From Sinobacterium norvegicum (lineage in GTDB: Bacteria; Pseudomonadota; Gammaproteobacteria; Pseudomonadales; Sinobacteriaceae): a stretch of 64,000 nucleotides of DNA. This document shows positions 24,460 to 32,950 of the stretch, piece by piece. The translations under genes were made by a program, and so were the position numbers. The notes under the pieces are model-generated. The model did not search any database and was not told the origin of the DNA. It saw only the letters and a program-made list of their open reading frames with translations. The stretch covers positions 186,001-250,000 of the forward strand of contig NZ_CAKLPX010000003.1 in NCBI RefSeq assembly GCF_923077115.1. The letters run 5' to 3'. How positions within the stretch are numbered: the first letter of the stretch is position 1; every line of letters starts with the position of its first letter.

Positions 24460-24666
24460 ATGAGCAAAGGTACAGTTAAGTGGTTTAATGCCGATAAAGG
24501 TTTTGGCTTTATTACTCCAGAAGATGGCGGCAAAGACCTCTTTGTTCATCATTCTGAGATCCAAAGCGGCGGCGGTTATGCCACACTCAATGACGGTCAG
24601 GCGGTAGAGTTTGAAGTTGGCCAGGGTCAGAAGGGTCCGTGCGCAAATAAGGTCGTACCACTGTAA
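24460..24666 (+). CDS. Cold-shock protein, CspA family (second)
   Basis: A 68-aa OB-fold protein with start [20 protein letters not shown] and RNP2-like LFVHHSEI. It is closer to the common proteobacterial housekeeping-type Csp, with a [13 protein letters not shown] loop, than its neighbour. A strong Shine-Dalgarno sequence (AGGAG, 24449-24453) and a separate promoter suggest independent expression. The two proteins share the fold but differ clearly in the second half, so they are not a recent duplication. Confidence 0.95.
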   Translation: MSKGTVKWFNADKGFGFITPEDGGKDLFVHHSEIQSGGGYATLNDGQAVEFEVGQGQKGPCANKVVPL

Positions 24667-24732
24667 TTTAGTGGTGTCGAAAAAGCAGGGCTGCCGGACG
24701 GCGGTTGTGTGAGCTAAGTGATTAGTTAATAG

Positions 24733-24767
24733 ACCAGCAAGGCAAATAGCTCTGTTGGTTTTTTTTT
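24733..24767 (+). terminator. Probable terminator after the second cold-shock gene
   Basis: CCAGCA and TGTTGG form an imperfect stem (one G-T pair) with an internal loop, followed by nine T. The long T-run supports termination although the stem is weak. Confidence 0.5.
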
Positions 24768-24772
24768 GCCTT

Positions 24773-24871
24773 ATGGATGGAACCTGGCAAATGGCTAAGG
24801 TTTTAGTGGCGCTGACGCTGATTGGTGACATGGTTCTGATTGCTAATGCTCTCAACATGGTGCTGGGCTAA
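24773..24871 (+). CDS. Possible small hydrophobic protein
   Basis: A 32-codon ORF starts at an ATG right after the terminator T-run. Its second in-frame ATG (codon 7) gives a 26-residue peptide with a GGA seven bases upstream. The sequence has one predicted membrane helix (VLVALTLIGDMVLIANALNM). It has no known family and no good promoter. It could be chance, as the stretch from 24667 to 24978 otherwise holds only the csp terminator. Confidence 0.2.
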   Translation: MDGTWQMAKVLVALTLIGDMVLIANALNMVLG

Positions 24872-24978
24872 TAGGCTATCTAGCGCCGGATGGTCAGTGG
24901 TATAATCGCGCGATTATCGATCCCTGTTGCCAGCCCGTGATGACAGGTTTCCCCTTTGTTCTGTAAAAGGCTAATACA

Positions 24979-25929
24979 TTGAAGAACCTACTGCTGTTGA
25001 TTTCTCCTCAGGCCAAGTCAGCTTATTTTAATGATTATATCGATGTTGCCAAGGCAGAGCTGTGTTGGCTGATCGGTGGTCAAGAGGTTGAGCATCGACG
25101 CATGGGCGAGATGGATTTTTTAGCCGTGGCCAGCTGCGATGTCTCGCTGCAGCAATTAGCTCGGCTGTCATTCATTTACGGCATCTTCGAGCAGGATGGC
25201 GATAAGTTGCTGCCCCTTAGCGCAGAAAGTGAGTTTTCGCTGCATGAGAACTTTGTTTTCGGTTCAAAATTCAAGGGCAAGACCAACGAATTATTGACTC
25301 AAATGCTGATCAATGTCGGGCTCAAGAGTATTGATTACCGCAATGTTTCCGAGCTTAAGCTACTCGATCCTATGTGCGGCAGGGCGACCACGCTGCTTTG
25401 GGCAATGCGTTATGGTATCAAGGCCAAGGGCATAGAGCAGGACGTCAAGGCGATAGCCGATGTACGGATGAATATCAAAAAATGGTGCAAGGTTCAGCGC
25501 CAAAAGCACAGTTTTAAAGAGGGTTTTATCGGCAAGGCCAATAAGCACGACAAGGGAAAATTTATTGATTTTGACGCTGCAGACAGTTCAATGCGAATGA
25601 TTAATGGCGACAGCACCGAGGCAAATACGCTGTTGAAAAATGAGAAATTTGATTTATTGGTCAGTGATCTTCCCTATGGTGTTCAACACTTTACCACCGA
25701 CAAAACCCGCGACCCGATTTCAGTGCTAAAGGATTGTGTTGAGGCCTGGAGCAAGAGTTTAAAAATCAATGGCGTGATTGTATTGTCGTTTAATCGCTAT
25801 CTCCCCAGACGGGAAAAACTCATTGGCGTGTTTGAGAGTGAAGGTTTTTCCGCCTTAGATTTCAGTGCCGAACACCGTATGAGCGAGTCTATCGTGCGTG
25901 ATGTGGTGATTTTAAGAAAACTGTACTGA
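24979..25929 (+). CDS. SAM-dependent RNA methyltransferase, TRM11/RlmL-like
   Basis: A 316-aa protein with a Rossmann methyltransferase domain in the C-terminal two thirds. The SAM-binding motif LLDPMCGRATTLLWAMRYG is at about residues 128-146, an acidic motif GIEQD follows, and the catalytic SDLPYGVQHF at about residues 229-239 is an N/DPPY-type motif. The N-terminal third resembles the THUMP-like part of TRM11/THUMPD enzymes. Such proteins methylate a guanine or adenine in tRNA or rRNA; the target is not known. The start is a TTG (24979), since no ATG lies nearby. It ends in its own terminator. Confidence 0.75.
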   Translation: MKNLLLLISPQAKSAYFNDYIDVAKAELCWLIGGQEVEHRRMGEMDFLAVASCDVSLQQLARLSFIYGIFEQDGDKLLPLSAESEFSLHENFVFGSKFKGKTNELLTQMLINVGLKSIDYRNVSELKLLDPMCGRATTLLWAMRYGIKAKGIEQDVKAIADVRMNIKKWCKVQRQKHSFKEGFIGKANKHDKGKFIDFDAADSSMRMINGDSTEANTLLKNEKFDLLVSDLPYGVQHFTTDKTRDPISVLKDCVEAWSKSLKINGVIVLSFNRYLPRREKLIGVFESEGFSALDFSAEHRMSESIVRDVVILRKLY

Positions 25930-25942
25930 TAAGCACTAGACG

Positions 25943-25965
25943 CCGCAGTAGTTGCTGCGGTTTTT
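25943..25965 (+). terminator. Terminator after the methyltransferase gene
   Basis: CCGCAG and CTGCGG form a 6-bp GC-rich stem with a 6-nt loop, followed by TTTTT. It separates the methyltransferase from the next gene. Confidence 0.8.
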
Positions 25966-26035
25966 ATATGTTGTGAAAAATTAAAAATTCCGCTGTACCA
26001 TTCTGCCTGTCTCAATATATTGATGGAGCAGCATA

Positions 26036-26653
26036 ATGAGTATTAATGTCAGAACCGTTCAGCAAATTTTGACCAGCGGCGGTGTTGTAAAATTTAACAA
26101 TAATAACTTGAATCCTGTCTTTTGTAGCGCTGTGCCTAAGATGCCCAGCCCCCTCGGAGTTTTTGATCAATACCGAATGGCGCGGGCGACTTTTGATAAT
26201 AATGCAATTACCATGACGGGTGTCGAAGAGAGTGACCTTCAGGCCAATGCTATTAATATTGTCTATGAAGACAATTATGCTACCACCGGCAGTGTTGGTG
26301 CCTCGCGTTTAGTGTATTCCGATAGCTTTTCTGGGTGTGTGTTTTATCTTTACCGTGGCCCCATGGGTTATATTCATGCGGTACACGCCTCCCGCGCCAG
26401 TGGAAATCTGGCCGATCCCAGCTCGTATTTTGCCAAGCGTGGGGGGACGGAAATACACAAGTGGGATAGCCAGGGTGCTCTCTCCGATGAGATGTTATTA
26501 AAGGGTTGGTTTGGCGCGGTGATCGCAGTAGTCAATCACGATCAAATTGACGTGTTTTCCGTGGCGCTGAAAGGCGATTCCAAGCTTCGAGCCAATAGGG
26601 TAATGAGCGTCTTAGATCACACTGTGATTGCTTCGGGGGCAACAGAAGCATAA
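26036..26653 (+). CDS. Uncharacterised protein with a CNF/BLF1-like SGC...H motif
   Basis: A 205-aa protein with no signal peptide and no membrane segment. I do not recognise a named family. The central segment YSDSFSGCVFYLYRGPMGYI, followed by HAVHA, has a Cys at 101 in an SGC context, a His at 114 (and 117), and Ser at 95 and 97. Burkholderia BLF1 and E. coli CNF1 are glutamine deamidases with an LSGC cysteine, a histidine 12-15 residues later, and (BLF1) a Thr six residues before the Cys; BLF1 is also close to this size. The match is at motif level only. GGAG precedes the ATG. The gene lies between a terminator and a small ORF. Confidence 0.5.
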   Translation: MSINVRTVQQILTSGGVVKFNNNNLNPVFCSAVPKMPSPLGVFDQYRMARATFDNNAITMTGVEESDLQANAINIVYEDNYATTGSVGASRLVYSDSFSGCVFYLYRGPMGYIHAVHASRASGNLADPSSYFAKRGGTEIHKWDSQGALSDEMLLKGWFGAVIAVVNHDQIDVFSVALKGDSKLRANRVMSVLDHTVIASGATEA

Positions 26654-26662
26654 GGGTTGGGC

Positions 26663-26818
26663 ATGACAAAGATCTCAGGTACTCAGGAAAAAACAGCCGT
26701 ACGACACTGGCTGCTAGGAATAATTCTGTCAACAATACTTGAGTCTGCCGTCCACACTAGCGGAGGAGAGATTAGCACTGCAGCATGGTTGCAGACAAAG
26801 CGCGATAGGCAACCTTAG
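26663..26818 (+). CDS. Possible small protein (51 aa) after the SGC-motif gene
   Basis: An ORF starts 10 bp after the preceding stop with AAGGG about eight bases before its ATG. It encodes 51 residues with one hydrophobic segment (HWLLGIILSTILESAV, about 20-35). Its last bases overlap the end of the convergent hydroxylase gene. The good ribosome-binding site and tight spacing suggest translation coupled to the SGC-motif protein. No homology is recognised. Confidence 0.3.
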   Translation: MTKISGTQEKTAVRHWLLGIILSTILESAVHTSGGEISTAAWLQTKRDRQP

Positions 26819-27666
26819 CCTTCGGTTGGGTTTGCCTTGGCCGGCTTGGGCAGCAGTGGTTTCTTTACCAGCGGCCAAAATAATTCCTCGGCCCAGTGTA
26901 GTCTCGGTGAGATCGGTAAGCCGAATTGCTGTTGACGTCGGTTAGGTATTTTGGCGGTACCAAACCAGCGGTCAAAGACAAATAGAGTGACTGCATAATT
27001 ACCGTTAGGGTGAGCGCCCTTGCCATAGGCGTGATGAGCATGGTGAGTGTCTGGCAGTGTGATGTAGCGCTCTAATACCTGCCAGGCCGGTTCTGTAAAC
27101 GGCAGTTTGGCGCGTAAATATAAGTCCCAGCGGTACGATGTATGGGTTAATACATTGGTCAGGTAGGAGGCTAATACCGCCAGCGCATAGCCCTCATACA
27201 GGCCGGTATACATACTGAAGGCGCCGAGCCAAGGCTGGGGTAGCAAGAACATCCAAAAGAAGTTGTAGCGATACATGAGTCCGACGCTCATATCCTGGCC
27301 ACTGTGATGGGTGCGGTGTAGCTTCCACAGCCAGCGCCATTCGTGGGCGGCGCGGTGGATCCAATAATGCAAAAATTCCTTGGTGACAAACAGGCAGAGA
27401 AAGGCCAGCCACACAGGGGTGTCGGCCAGGCTCATGCTTTTGCTGGGCAGCAGTGTGGCAAAGCCGTAGCCAATCACTCCGCCTAGAATACTGCCCGAGA
27501 CAATGGGCTGGCCGATCAAGCCGGCGACGGAGAATAAGGCGTCGCGACCGGGGCGTTTGAATGTTTTAATCCTGCCGCCAAAAAACTCCAGCGCATAGAT
27601 AATAAAAAACACACTGAACACTACAGTGCCAAGTTGTGCCTGTACATCTGCAACATTGTTTTCCAT
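26815..27666 (-). CDS. Membrane fatty acid hydroxylase / sterol desaturase family protein
   Basis: A 283-aa integral membrane di-iron oxygenase. The three histidine clusters of the superfamily are present: HYWIHRAAHE (about residues 101-110), HRTHHSG (about 119-125) and DTHHAHHAYG (about 209-218). Hydrophobic segments lie before and between them. Family members hydroxylate or desaturate lipids, sterols or carotenoids; the substrate here is not evident. The ATG at 27666 follows a TTG codon in the same frame. It is 35 bp from the nitroreductase gene on the same strand. Confidence 0.85.
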   Translation of the reverse strand: MENNVADVQAQLGTVVFSVFFIIYALEFFGGRIKTFKRPGRDALFSVAGLIGQPIVSGSILGGVIGYGFATLLPSKSMSLADTPVWLAFLCLFVTKEFLHYWIHRAAHEWRWLWKLHRTHHSGQDMSVGLMYRYNFFWMFLLPQPWLGAFSMYTGLYEGYALAVLASYLTNVLTHTSYRWDLYLRAKLPFTEPAWQVLERYITLPDTHHAHHAYGKGAHPNGNYAVTLFVFDRWFGTAKIPNRRQQQFGLPISPRLHWAEELFWPLVKKPLLPKPAKANPTEG

Positions 27667-27701
27667 CAATTTAACCTCAGAATTGAAAATTTATATTTTT
27701 G

Positions 27702-28376
27702 TTAAAAGCCGCGCAACGAGGCAATCTTCTCAATGGCATCGCGCGATTGCTGTAATTGGTTAACGGGGTGCTCGGTGGCGTAGCCCAGGGCGATGCCAGC
27801 CATCAGTTTTTCATCGCGGTTGATGTCCAGTGCCCTGCGCACCATATTTGGCCAGGCGGTCCAGCTCACCTGTGGGCAGGTGCTGAGGCCGCGCTCTTCG
27901 GCCAGCAGCATCAGGCTCTGCATCAGTATGCCGATGTCCAGACACTGGGCGTCGCCCATGCAGCGATCCATGGTAATAAAAACACCGACGGGGGCACCGA
28001 AGAAATTAAAATTCTTCATCACCTGCTCGATGCGCTTGCCCTTGTCCTCGCGGCTGATATCCAGTGCCTGATACATTTTATTGGCACACTGGTTGCGATT
28101 GTCCAAGTAGTCGGCTTCCAGCTTGGCGGGGTAGGGGGGGAATTCTGCGGTATCGCCACCGCCAGACATGATTTGCTCGCCAACAGAGGCCAGCGCCTGC
28201 TCAAGTGCGTCACCGGTTAATACATAGAGATGCCACGGCTGAATATTACTGCCCGATGCTGACAGCCCGGCTAATTCGATAATCTCTTTGATCACCGATT
28301 TATCGACTGGTCGCTGTTGAAAGTCGCGAGCTGATTGGCGGTGTTGAAGGGCTTGGCTGACGGTAATGGCTGACAT
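27702..28376 (-). CDS. Nitroreductase family protein
   Basis: A 224-aa FMN-dependent NAD(P)H oxidoreductase. The N-terminal FMN-binding motif RQSARDFQQRPVDKSVIKEI is at about residues 13-32. The GSNIQPWHLYVLTG segment is at about residues 43-56, with GLSTCPQVSW and the GIALGYATEHPVNQLQQSR tail near the C-terminus. All are typical of the NfnB/RutE-like fold. Physiological substrate unknown. It is divergent from the LysR gene at 28506 across 129 bp and so is its probable target, with the hydroxylase as second gene of the operon. Confidence 0.88.
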   Translation of the reverse strand: MSAITVSQALQHRQSARDFQQRPVDKSVIKEIIELAGLSASGSNIQPWHLYVLTGDALEQALASVGEQIMSGGGDTAEFPPYPAKLEADYLDNRNQCANKMYQALDISREDKGKRIEQVMKNFNFFGAPVGVFITMDRCMGDAQCLDIGILMQSLMLLAEERGLSTCPQVSWTAWPNMVRRALDINRDEKLMAGIALGYATEHPVNQLQQSRDAIEKIASLRGF

Positions 28377-28505
28377 TTATCTCTCTCGAAATTTGCGGGG
28401 TGTAGGCAGTATAATAATTGTTTCTGTATTAATTTAAATATCTTAAAATTAACAACTGAGTTTCCCATTGGGAAACAATAAAGAAGGTGAATTGAGGAGG
28501 TGAAG

Positions 28506-29396
28506 ATGAATAAGCTCAATGAATTAATGATTTTTGCCAAGGTGGTCGAGGCTGGCAGCTTCTCTGCAGCGGCCCAATTATTGGGTGTAACTAAATCATC
28601 GGTGAGCAAAAAAATCAGCGCCCTGGAGCAGCATCTGGGTGTGAAGCTGTTGCAACGGACAACCCGTAAAATCGGCATTACCGAGGCTGGCCAGGGTATT
28701 TATCAGCGCTGTTTAGCCATCCAGCATGAGTTGGACGCTGTCGAGCACGAGGTGGCTGCGGTACAACAGGCGCCGACAGGGGTGCTGAAAATTGGTGCCT
28801 CACCGATGTTTGGCAATGCCACCTTGGCGGCAATGATGCCGGAATTTTTACTGCGCTACCCCGACGTGACGGTAAATCTTCACCTCACTGAACTGCAGAG
28901 TGACTTGATTGGAGAGGGTTTCGATATGTCGCTGCGCATGGGTGAGATGGCTGATTCGACAATGATTGCCCAGCACCTGTGTACGGTAAAAGTATTGATC
29001 TGTGCCTCGCCAAGTTATCTCAATCGCTTTGGGCGGCCGCTGGCACCTGCTGATTTAGAGAGTCATCAATACCTGCGCTGGCAACAGGAGGACACTGCGC
29101 CCTTTGAACAGGTCGTGTTGCAAAAAAACGGCAGTTATTATGAGAGCAAGATTAACAGCAAGATCAGCAGTAATAATGCCATCGCGCTGCGTGAGGCGGC
29201 AATCAATGGTGGTGGTATCACCATGTTACCGGATTTTGCAGTCGAGCAGCAGTTGGCCAAGGGGGAGCTGGAGGTGGTGTTACCGGGCTACCATATTAAT
29301 AGCTATCCTATTTCGATGGTCTACCCCGACCGTCGTCAGATGCCGGCGAAGCTGTCGGTGTTTATTGAATATTTAAAGACTAAATTCAACCGTTAA
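28506..29396 (+). CDS. LysR-family transcriptional regulator
   Basis: A 296-aa LysR protein from the ATG at 28506, preceded by a perfect AGGAGGTGA; the GTG two codons upstream lies inside that site. The HTH is FSAAAQLLGVTKSSVSKKISALEQHLG with wing LLQRTTRKIGITEAG (about residues 18-60). The effector domain (about 90-290) resembles the CrgA/AaeR-like group. Divergent placement to the nitroreductase-hydroxylase pair makes those genes the probable targets. Confidence 0.9.
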   Translation: MNKLNELMIFAKVVEAGSFSAAAQLLGVTKSSVSKKISALEQHLGVKLLQRTTRKIGITEAGQGIYQRCLAIQHELDAVEHEVAAVQQAPTGVLKIGASPMFGNATLAAMMPEFLLRYPDVTVNLHLTELQSDLIGEGFDMSLRMGEMADSTMIAQHLCTVKVLICASPSYLNRFGRPLAPADLESHQYLRWQQEDTAPFEQVVLQKNGSYYESKINSKISSNNAIALREAAINGGGITMLPDFAVEQQLAKGELEVVLPGYHINSYPISMVYPDRRQMPAKLSVFIEYLKTKFNR

Positions 29397-29440
29397 TAGC
29401 GCCTTTGGCCGGATTGAAAAGACGGGGCCGATGGCGTTAA

Positions 29441-30463
29441 ATGCAATCTCTGTATAAATTTTGGGTCAGCATCATGCCGCGACAGGTTCAGGTTGCCTAC
29501 ACTGGGTTAATCTCGATAGTAGTCAATCATTTACAGGCTTTGGGCATCGATGTCTACTCGTTGGCAGAGCGTTGCGAGTTTCCGCTGGAGGCGATTGATA
29601 ATCATCGGGTAATCACAGAGGAGTCGTGGCACCAGTTGATTAATGCACTGGTGGAAGATCAGGGCAGTCAAATTCTATTCCGCATATCCCAGGATTTCCT
29701 GGCACAAACGTTTTGTCCGACCGTTGTCGACCAGCTGCCGGGAAGCTTCTCCGAGTCGCTCAATGTGTTGATGGGGTTTGCGCGCTCGATGTCATATTCC
29801 GACAGGGTGGCGCTTGCGCAGACCGAGCATCACTACCAATTGGTACAAAAGAAGGTCTATCTCGATAGTAAAAGTACGCTCTTCCCCGAGCAGTTGGCCC
29901 TGTCGTTCATGATCGAAATGATCAGAATGCTAACGGGGACTGACTGGCAGCCGACAGAGGTGTTTATGCAGTCGGATGCCGTCAGTGATGATTTTAAGGC
30001 GTTGCTGGGGCGGCGTTGCAAAATTTATTGCCAGCACTCGCAGACAAAGATTGTTATTGCCAAGGATTTAACTGTTCAAAACTTGGTGTTTCTCAATCAT
30101 CAAACGGGTTTTAGCGATGACAGTGCGTTACAGGGAGAGGATTTATCGACGGCGAATATAGCCGTACTATTAAAGCCTTATATTGATTACGGGCGAATGC
30201 CGATTAATAAGGCGGCGGTGTTGTTGGGGGTCAGTAGCAGAACTCTGCAGCGTCGGTTGTTGGCGCAAGGCACTAGTTATAACGCCTTTGTCGATGGTCT
30301 GCTGAAGCAGAGGATGGCGTCGCTGGTGCTGAGCAGTGGCGACAGCTTTACTGATATAGCACAGTTGTTAGGCTATTCAACGCCAGGGCACTTTTCTCGG
30401 GCGTTTAAAAAACTGACAGGCATGAGCCCACGAGAGTATCGTCAACATGGCGCTCAAAGCTGA
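29441..30463 (+). CDS. AraC-family regulator with arabinose-binding-type N-terminus
   Basis: A 340-aa protein. Residues about 25-205 match the Arabinose_bd-type N-terminal domain common in Pseudomonas OruR/ArgR-like AraC regulators. The C-terminal double HTH is at about residues 245-335 (MPINKAAVLLGVSSRTLQRR and FTDIAQLLGYSTPGHFSRAF, ending KLTGMSPREYRQ). The start could be the ATG at 29441 or the one at 29474. It follows the LysR gene by 44 bp on the same strand. Its target and ligand are unknown. Confidence 0.87.
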   Translation: MQSLYKFWVSIMPRQVQVAYTGLISIVVNHLQALGIDVYSLAERCEFPLEAIDNHRVITEESWHQLINALVEDQGSQILFRISQDFLAQTFCPTVVDQLPGSFSESLNVLMGFARSMSYSDRVALAQTEHHYQLVQKKVYLDSKSTLFPEQLALSFMIEMIRMLTGTDWQPTEVFMQSDAVSDDFKALLGRRCKIYCQHSQTKIVIAKDLTVQNLVFLNHQTGFSDDSALQGEDLSTANIAVLLKPYIDYGRMPINKAAVLLGVSSRTLQRRLLAQGTSYNAFVDGLLKQRMASLVLSSGDSFTDIAQLLGYSTPGHFSRAFKKLTGMSPREYRQHGAQS

Positions 30464-30471
30464 TTTTCGAA

Positions 30472-31011
30472 TTAGAAGCTGGAGCCCGGCTGGCTTAGAA
30501 ATTCGAGTTCTTGTTCGTTGGATTGCCGCCCTAGAATCATGTTGCGATGAGGGTAGCGGCCGAATTGGTCGATGATTTCTTTATGCCTCAACTCGAAGCG
30601 GTAGTTATCCTCGTTGCCATTGGCCTTGAATAGTTTCTCGGCTATCTGGTGTATGGCTTTCGATTCGCTGTGCATAAAAGGCATGTATAAGAAGGTGCGC
30701 TCTACGGGTGAAAGCTTTTTGTCGGCGCCGATGGCAATGGCCTCCTGCGCCAGGACAAGGGCAAGATTGTCGCTGGCAAAGGATTGCGGGGTGTCACGAA
30801 ACATATTGCGTGAGAACTGATCGAGCACAATCACCTCGGCCAATCGCCCCTTGGCTGATTGTCGCCAGTCGAATAGCTCACATTGATGCGCCTGGCTGTG
30901 TAGGTCGCCAAAGCGGTTGCAGATAAGGCTGTCCATGTCTTCATCCTTCAGCCACCACTGCTTGGGAGTGAGCTGCTCGAACCAAAACTGTAATACCTGC
31001 TGATAATGCAT
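30472..31011 (-). CDS. DUF924 family protein
   Basis: A 179-aa protein from the ATG at 31011, which places the family start HYQQVLQFWFEQLTPKQWW at the N-terminus; an upstream GTG would add eight residues. Typical segments are LAEVIVLDQFSRNMFRDTPQ (about residues 58-77), FLYMPFMHSESKAIHQ (about 108-123) and FGRYPHRNMILGRQSNEQEL (near 147-166). DUF924 proteins have a TPR-like all-alpha fold and unknown function, and are very widespread in proteobacteria. It is convergent with the AraC gene, with 8 bp between stops. Confidence 0.88.
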   Translation of the reverse strand: MHYQQVLQFWFEQLTPKQWWLKDEDMDSLICNRFGDLHSQAHQCELFDWRQSAKGRLAEVIVLDQFSRNMFRDTPQSFASDNLALVLAQEAIAIGADKKLSPVERTFLYMPFMHSESKAIHQIAEKLFKANGNEDNYRFELRHKEIIDQFGRYPHRNMILGRQSNEQELEFLSQPGSSF

Positions 31012-31184
31012 ACTCTGCCTCTGCTGTTTGACCACTTTGCCTCTAAATTAGCACAATTGGGCAATATTCGGCGGTTAATTGATTGCTAGAGGGAGAAAGC
31101 AGGGCTTGTCTTGGGTGAAAAGGTTCACTCCGCCGTAGAATGGCGTTAAAATCATTGTTTTGATCATATTGATAGGAATGGATA

Positions 31185-31904
31185 ATGGGCAGAGCGTATC
31201 AGAACCGTAAAGAATCGATGGCCAAAACCTCAGACGCCAAGGCGCGGGTTTACAGTAAATATGGTCGAGAGATATACGTCTGCGCCAAGGCTGGCGGCGT
31301 CGAGCCCGAAGGTAATCTGACGCTCCGCAGTTTGATTGATCGCGCCAAGAAGGATCAGGTTCCCAGCCATGTTATCGACAAGGCGATAGACAAGGCCAAA
31401 GGTGGCGGTGGCGAAGACTTCGCGACGGCTCGCTATGAGGGCTTTGGCCCCGGTGGCTGCATGGTGATTGTCGATTGCTTAACCGACAACCCTAACCGTA
31501 CCTTTGGTGATGTTCGACAGTGTTTTACCAAGTGTAAGAGCAAACTGGGCGGTCAGGGCAGTGTCAGCCATATGTTCGATCACAGCGCTATTTTGGCATT
31601 CAGCGGTGATGATGAAGAGGCGGCACTCGAGGCGTTGATGATGGCTGATGTTGATGTCAACGATATCGAAAATGAAGACGGTAAAATTACGGTTTTCGCA
31701 CCTAATACAGACTATTTTAAGGCCAAACAGGCACTGCTTGATGCCTTTGGTGAGATCGAATTCGATGTCGATGAAATTCAATTTGTGCCGCAGAATACCG
31801 CCCCTGTGACAGGTGAAGATGTTGCTATATTCGACCGCTTCGTTGACATGCTGGAAGATTTGGAGGACGTGCAAAACGTTTTCCACAACGCCGAATTTGA
31901 ATAA
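31185..31904 (+). CDS. YebC/PmpR family protein, YeeN type
   Basis: A 239-aa protein with the three-domain YebC fold. The N-terminal [20 protein letters not shown] and [20 protein letters not shown] are characteristic of the YeeN subgroup. Other family segments are [20 protein letters not shown] (about 63-82) and [20 protein letters not shown] (about 83-102). YebC-type proteins act as DNA-binding regulators and, in recent work, as ribosome-associated factors that relieve stalling at proline motifs. Which of these applies to YeeN-type members is not settled. It has its own strong terminator. Confidence 0.92.
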   Translation: MGRAYQNRKESMAKTSDAKARVYSKYGREIYVCAKAGGVEPEGNLTLRSLIDRAKKDQVPSHVIDKAIDKAKGGGGEDFATARYEGFGPGGCMVIVDCLTDNPNRTFGDVRQCFTKCKSKLGGQGSVSHMFDHSAILAFSGDDEEAALEALMMADVDVNDIENEDGKITVFAPNTDYFKAKQALLDAFGEIEFDVDEIQFVPQNTAPVTGEDVAIFDRFVDMLEDLEDVQNVFHNAEFE

Positions 31905-31927
31905 GTATCACCAATTAGAAGGTTAGA

Positions 31928-31957
31928 AAGGCCGGCATATGCCGGCCTTTTTTTTTG
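31928..31957 (+). terminator. Terminator after the YebC-type gene
   Basis: AAAGGCCGGCAT and ATGCCGGCCTTT form a perfect stem with almost no loop, followed by nine T. It lies 23 bp after the stop and separates this gene from minC. Confidence 0.92.
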
Positions 31958-32199
31958 CTTGAATTTCTTGTTAAGGTACTTTGATTCATCCCCTTACATC
32001 ATAGAAGCTAACTAGTTTTGTTAGTTATATTTGTAAAATATTTAAGCCGTTTATAACGAGTTTATTTCATTTTTGTGATGCTTTTCGTGAAACTATAAAG
32101 GCGTATAAATGGTAACTTGCCGAGGTTGATTTAAGTCGTTATAAAGTGTTCGTGGATTCCTTTGCGATGTTAATTTGCCGTTATAAAAGTAGGGTTTTT

Positions 32200-32916
32200 A
32201 TGATCTCGACCAGTATTAACAGTAAAAGTAGTCGTCGTTGTTTTCGTTTAAAAAGTGGTCAGCAAGCGATTACTCATCTGGAGTTAACATTTTTTGAGGC
32301 CGTTGCCTTTGAAAAAACGTTGATAGAGACTGTGGCGAAGGCCCCAGGTTTTTTTCAGCAGACGCCGATCATCATTGATGCACGGCCCGATTGCCCCAAT
32401 TTTCCTCTCGATACGGCGCTGATGCTGTGTCGGCAGTATGGTTTGTTACCAATAGCTGTCCGTAGTAACAATATTGAGTTGCAGCAGCAGGCGCAGAATC
32501 TTCGTGTGGCTATTTTGTCGCCGAGACGTTCGACAAAAAGTGCGCTGCCCAGCCTGCCCGAAGCTCACAAAAATAATAGCACCCCATCACGCAAGGACAC
32601 GGTTATCGAACAGCCTGTTCGCTCTGGTCAGCAGGTGTATGCCCAGGGTGGAGATTTAATTGTTGTGGGTTCCGTCTCTGCCGGCGCCGAGGTCTTGGCC
32701 GATGGCAATATTCATATTTATGGTGCTTTGCGTGGCCGTGCCTTGGCTGGGGTGAAGGGGGCTAAAAGCGCCAGGGTATTCTGCCAAAGTCTGGAGGCTG
32801 AGCTGGTGTCGATTGCCGGTACTTTCATTCTCTATGATGAGTTGAGTAAGGAATACTGGCAGCATGCAGTTCATATTCAGCAACAACAGCAGGCGCTGAC
32901 GATACAACCGATGTAA
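32200..32916 (+). CDS. minC: Septum site-determining protein MinC
   Basis: A 238-aa inhibitor of FtsZ polymerisation, active with MinD to block division near the poles. The N-terminal domain begins [20 protein letters not shown] and the C-terminal beta-helix includes [20 protein letters not shown] and [20 protein letters not shown] (about residues 155-195), which bind MinD. I chose the ATG at 32200, with TAGGG upstream, over the longer frame that opens at 32146. It is first of minCDE; the 242 bp between the preceding terminator and this start should hold the operon promoter. Confidence 0.93.
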   Translation: MISTSINSKSSRRCFRLKSGQQAITHLELTFFEAVAFEKTLIETVAKAPGFFQQTPIIIDARPDCPNFPLDTALMLCRQYGLLPIAVRSNNIELQQQAQNLRVAILSPRRSTKSALPSLPEAHKNNSTPSRKDTVIEQPVRSGQQVYAQGGDLIVVGSVSAGAEVLADGNIHIYGALRGRALAGVKGAKSARVFCQSLEAELVSIAGTFILYDELSKEYWQHAVHIQQQQQALTIQPM

Positions 32917-32950
32917 TACGGTTAGATATTAATTTTTTAAGGGTTTCGGT

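Noticed and set aside
24436-24858. 140-aa minus-strand ORF over the second cold-shock gene
   Set aside because: It is antisense to a certain csp gene and has no ribosome site or family.
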